NCBI GenBank assembly: GCA_905160935.1
Contig: CAJHZI010000447.1
Span: forward strand, 305,501-369,500
From: Enchytraeus crypticus
Taxonomy: Eukaryota; Annelida; Clitellata; Enchytraeida; Enchytraeidae
Direction of reading: 5' to 3'
DNA length: 64,000 nt
Shown here piece after piece: positions 62,823 through 64,000 of the stretch. Position numbers and translations under genes: made by a program. The notes under the pieces are model-generated. The model saw only the letters and a program-made list of their open reading frames with translations. It did no database searches and had not been told where the DNA came from. Each line of letters starts with the position of its first letter. The first letter of the stretch is position 1.

Positions 62823-64000
62823 GTGTGTTAATTTCCATCTGTTCCGTCTTATAATGTATAAATTATCTGTTAATGAGGAGTTGTTAGCCATTCCACTATA
62901 GCAATTAGAGGTGATTATAGTTTATGCATTTACTGCAACATAATTTTGCAGAAGTGGTCTAAAGATCAGATGCCTTATGGTCCATTTCATGAAGCCACGT
63001 TATCTGCTATTTGTCAGTGATTTGGTGTTGATGCTGAAATAAACATATCTCTCTCTCTCTCTGCTACACCAGTGATTCACTGCTGATCAGAGCATTGGAG
63101 CTCATAACTGTGCTATCAAAAAAATGTGTTGTATGAGGCATTAATCGTCGATTAACAAGCATTTAGCATCCTGTTGGCTATTCATCCGAAATAGGGCATT
63201 TTGTACTCAGATTAAGGGATTTCAAGTGCAAGTTGTTAAATAATGGCACTGGTTTTAGTATTGGTTTGAACATTCATTTTACTTTAACATCTTGTAATCA
63301 TAATTTTTCCCCATGTTGTGTCCGGGTTGTTTGAAGAATAGACCAACCATGTAAATATGCACGTGTCATAGAAGTCGACATAAAAACAAGATCCAAATCA
63401 ACGTCAGAGGGAGCATTCGGTTGGTGAGTGCGTAGGCTCCAGAAATTGCTTCAAAAACTTAAAAGAATGGATCAAGTCTATTCGTATCCCGATCCTAGTG
63501 AAACTGGGATTTAAGGGAAGATGATGATGATCTTGTAATCATAATACTAACCCTTTCACTTTCTATGATGATGATCTTGTAATCATTATGCTAACCCTTT
63601 CTCTAATCCTTGCCATACCCTTAATTATATGATATTCTTACAGAAATATATATTTACAACAAATTTATTAAGAATCTTAAAAGTTATTTACAAAGTATTA
63701 TTTAGCAAGGGTAGGTGTCGTTGTTTAACTTGTGTCCTACAAAGCTTATTTACTATAGAAATGGTTTTTATGAAAGCGTGAGCCATGACAGTAAAAATTA
63801 TAAGAAATTCTTAATTCGATTTTAAAGATATTTCCTCACAACATTTGGACTTGATAAATTTAAAACAAAATTGTTCGACTGTTTAATTTCTATTTATATT
63901 GTTTGATTATTTGGTAAATGATAAATTTTCCTGTTTAACAATATCTGAATAATTATACATTTACCATTTATGTCTCCAGAATAAAATAAGTGGAGCAGTT
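62823..64000. other. CNOT1 intron 9 (continues past the window)
   Basis: Contains a LINE 3' fragment at 63430-63520 (AGTCTATTCGTATCCCGATC then CTGGGATTTAAGGGAAG) and, right after, a 40-bp direct duplication (GATGATGATCTTGTAATCAT ... CTAACCCTTTC, 63520-63602). No further exon recognised. Confidence 0.5.

Noticed and set aside
62950..63010. Possible CNOT1 exon 10 (KWSKDQMPYGPFHEA)
   Set aside because: It follows a TTTTGCAG acceptor, but the peptide does not match the expected CNOT1 continuation and no donor fits.

Overview
The window is from a metazoan nuclear genome: AT-rich, intron-rich, and crowded with SINEs, LINE remnants, hAT and Tc1/mariner elements, and mini- and microsatellites. The phylum cannot be fixed from sequence alone. 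The ASB-type gene, the CNOT1 ortholog and the endogenous Polinton/adintovirus-like cassette are all compatible with a (possibly marine) invertebrate, but this is inference.

Layout. (1) 1-3.2 kb: the end of a Polinton (Maverick)/adintovirus-like element with a penton-like gene (cut by the window edge), a pX-like core protein, a double-jelly-roll major capsid gene broken by a frameshift, an adenain-like protease and, on the opposite strand, a PC4-like ssDNA-binding protein. A field of iterated TAATTAG motifs follows (3.6-3.9 kb). (2) 4-11 kb: gene-free ground of nested transposons. Two non-autonomous hAT-like elements have exact 8-bp target duplications, and one of them splits a LINE reading frame. 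(3) 11.9-30.9 kb, minus strand: a complete seven-exon gene for an ankyrin-repeat/SOCS-box protein of the ASB14/ASB15 kind. I rebuilt it from splice sites and matching phases (1,758 nt including the stop, 585 aa). Its introns hold several minisatellites, three of which abut exon edges and two of which contain copies of the exon's own splice junction. (4) 31-47 kb: intergenic, with LINE copies, a 969-bp hAT-like element, a DD37E Tc1/mariner-type transposase and a hAT element with a nearly uninterrupted 648-aa transposase. (5) 47.3 kb to the right edge, plus strand: the first nine coding exons (337 codons) of CNOT1, scaffold of the CCR4-NOT deadenylase complex. Its introns hold a 2.2-kb fold-back element, a 1.7-kb LTR-like insertion with an internal minisatellite, and many SINEs.

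The two host genes are divergently oriented, 16.4 kb apart between start codons, with no sign of functional linkage. ASB proteins are substrate receptors of Cullin-5 ubiquitin ligases; CNOT1 organises mRNA deadenylation. The remainder is mobile or repetitive DNA. All splice models rest on consensus sites, phase continuity and family similarity recalled from knowledge; no database search was possible.
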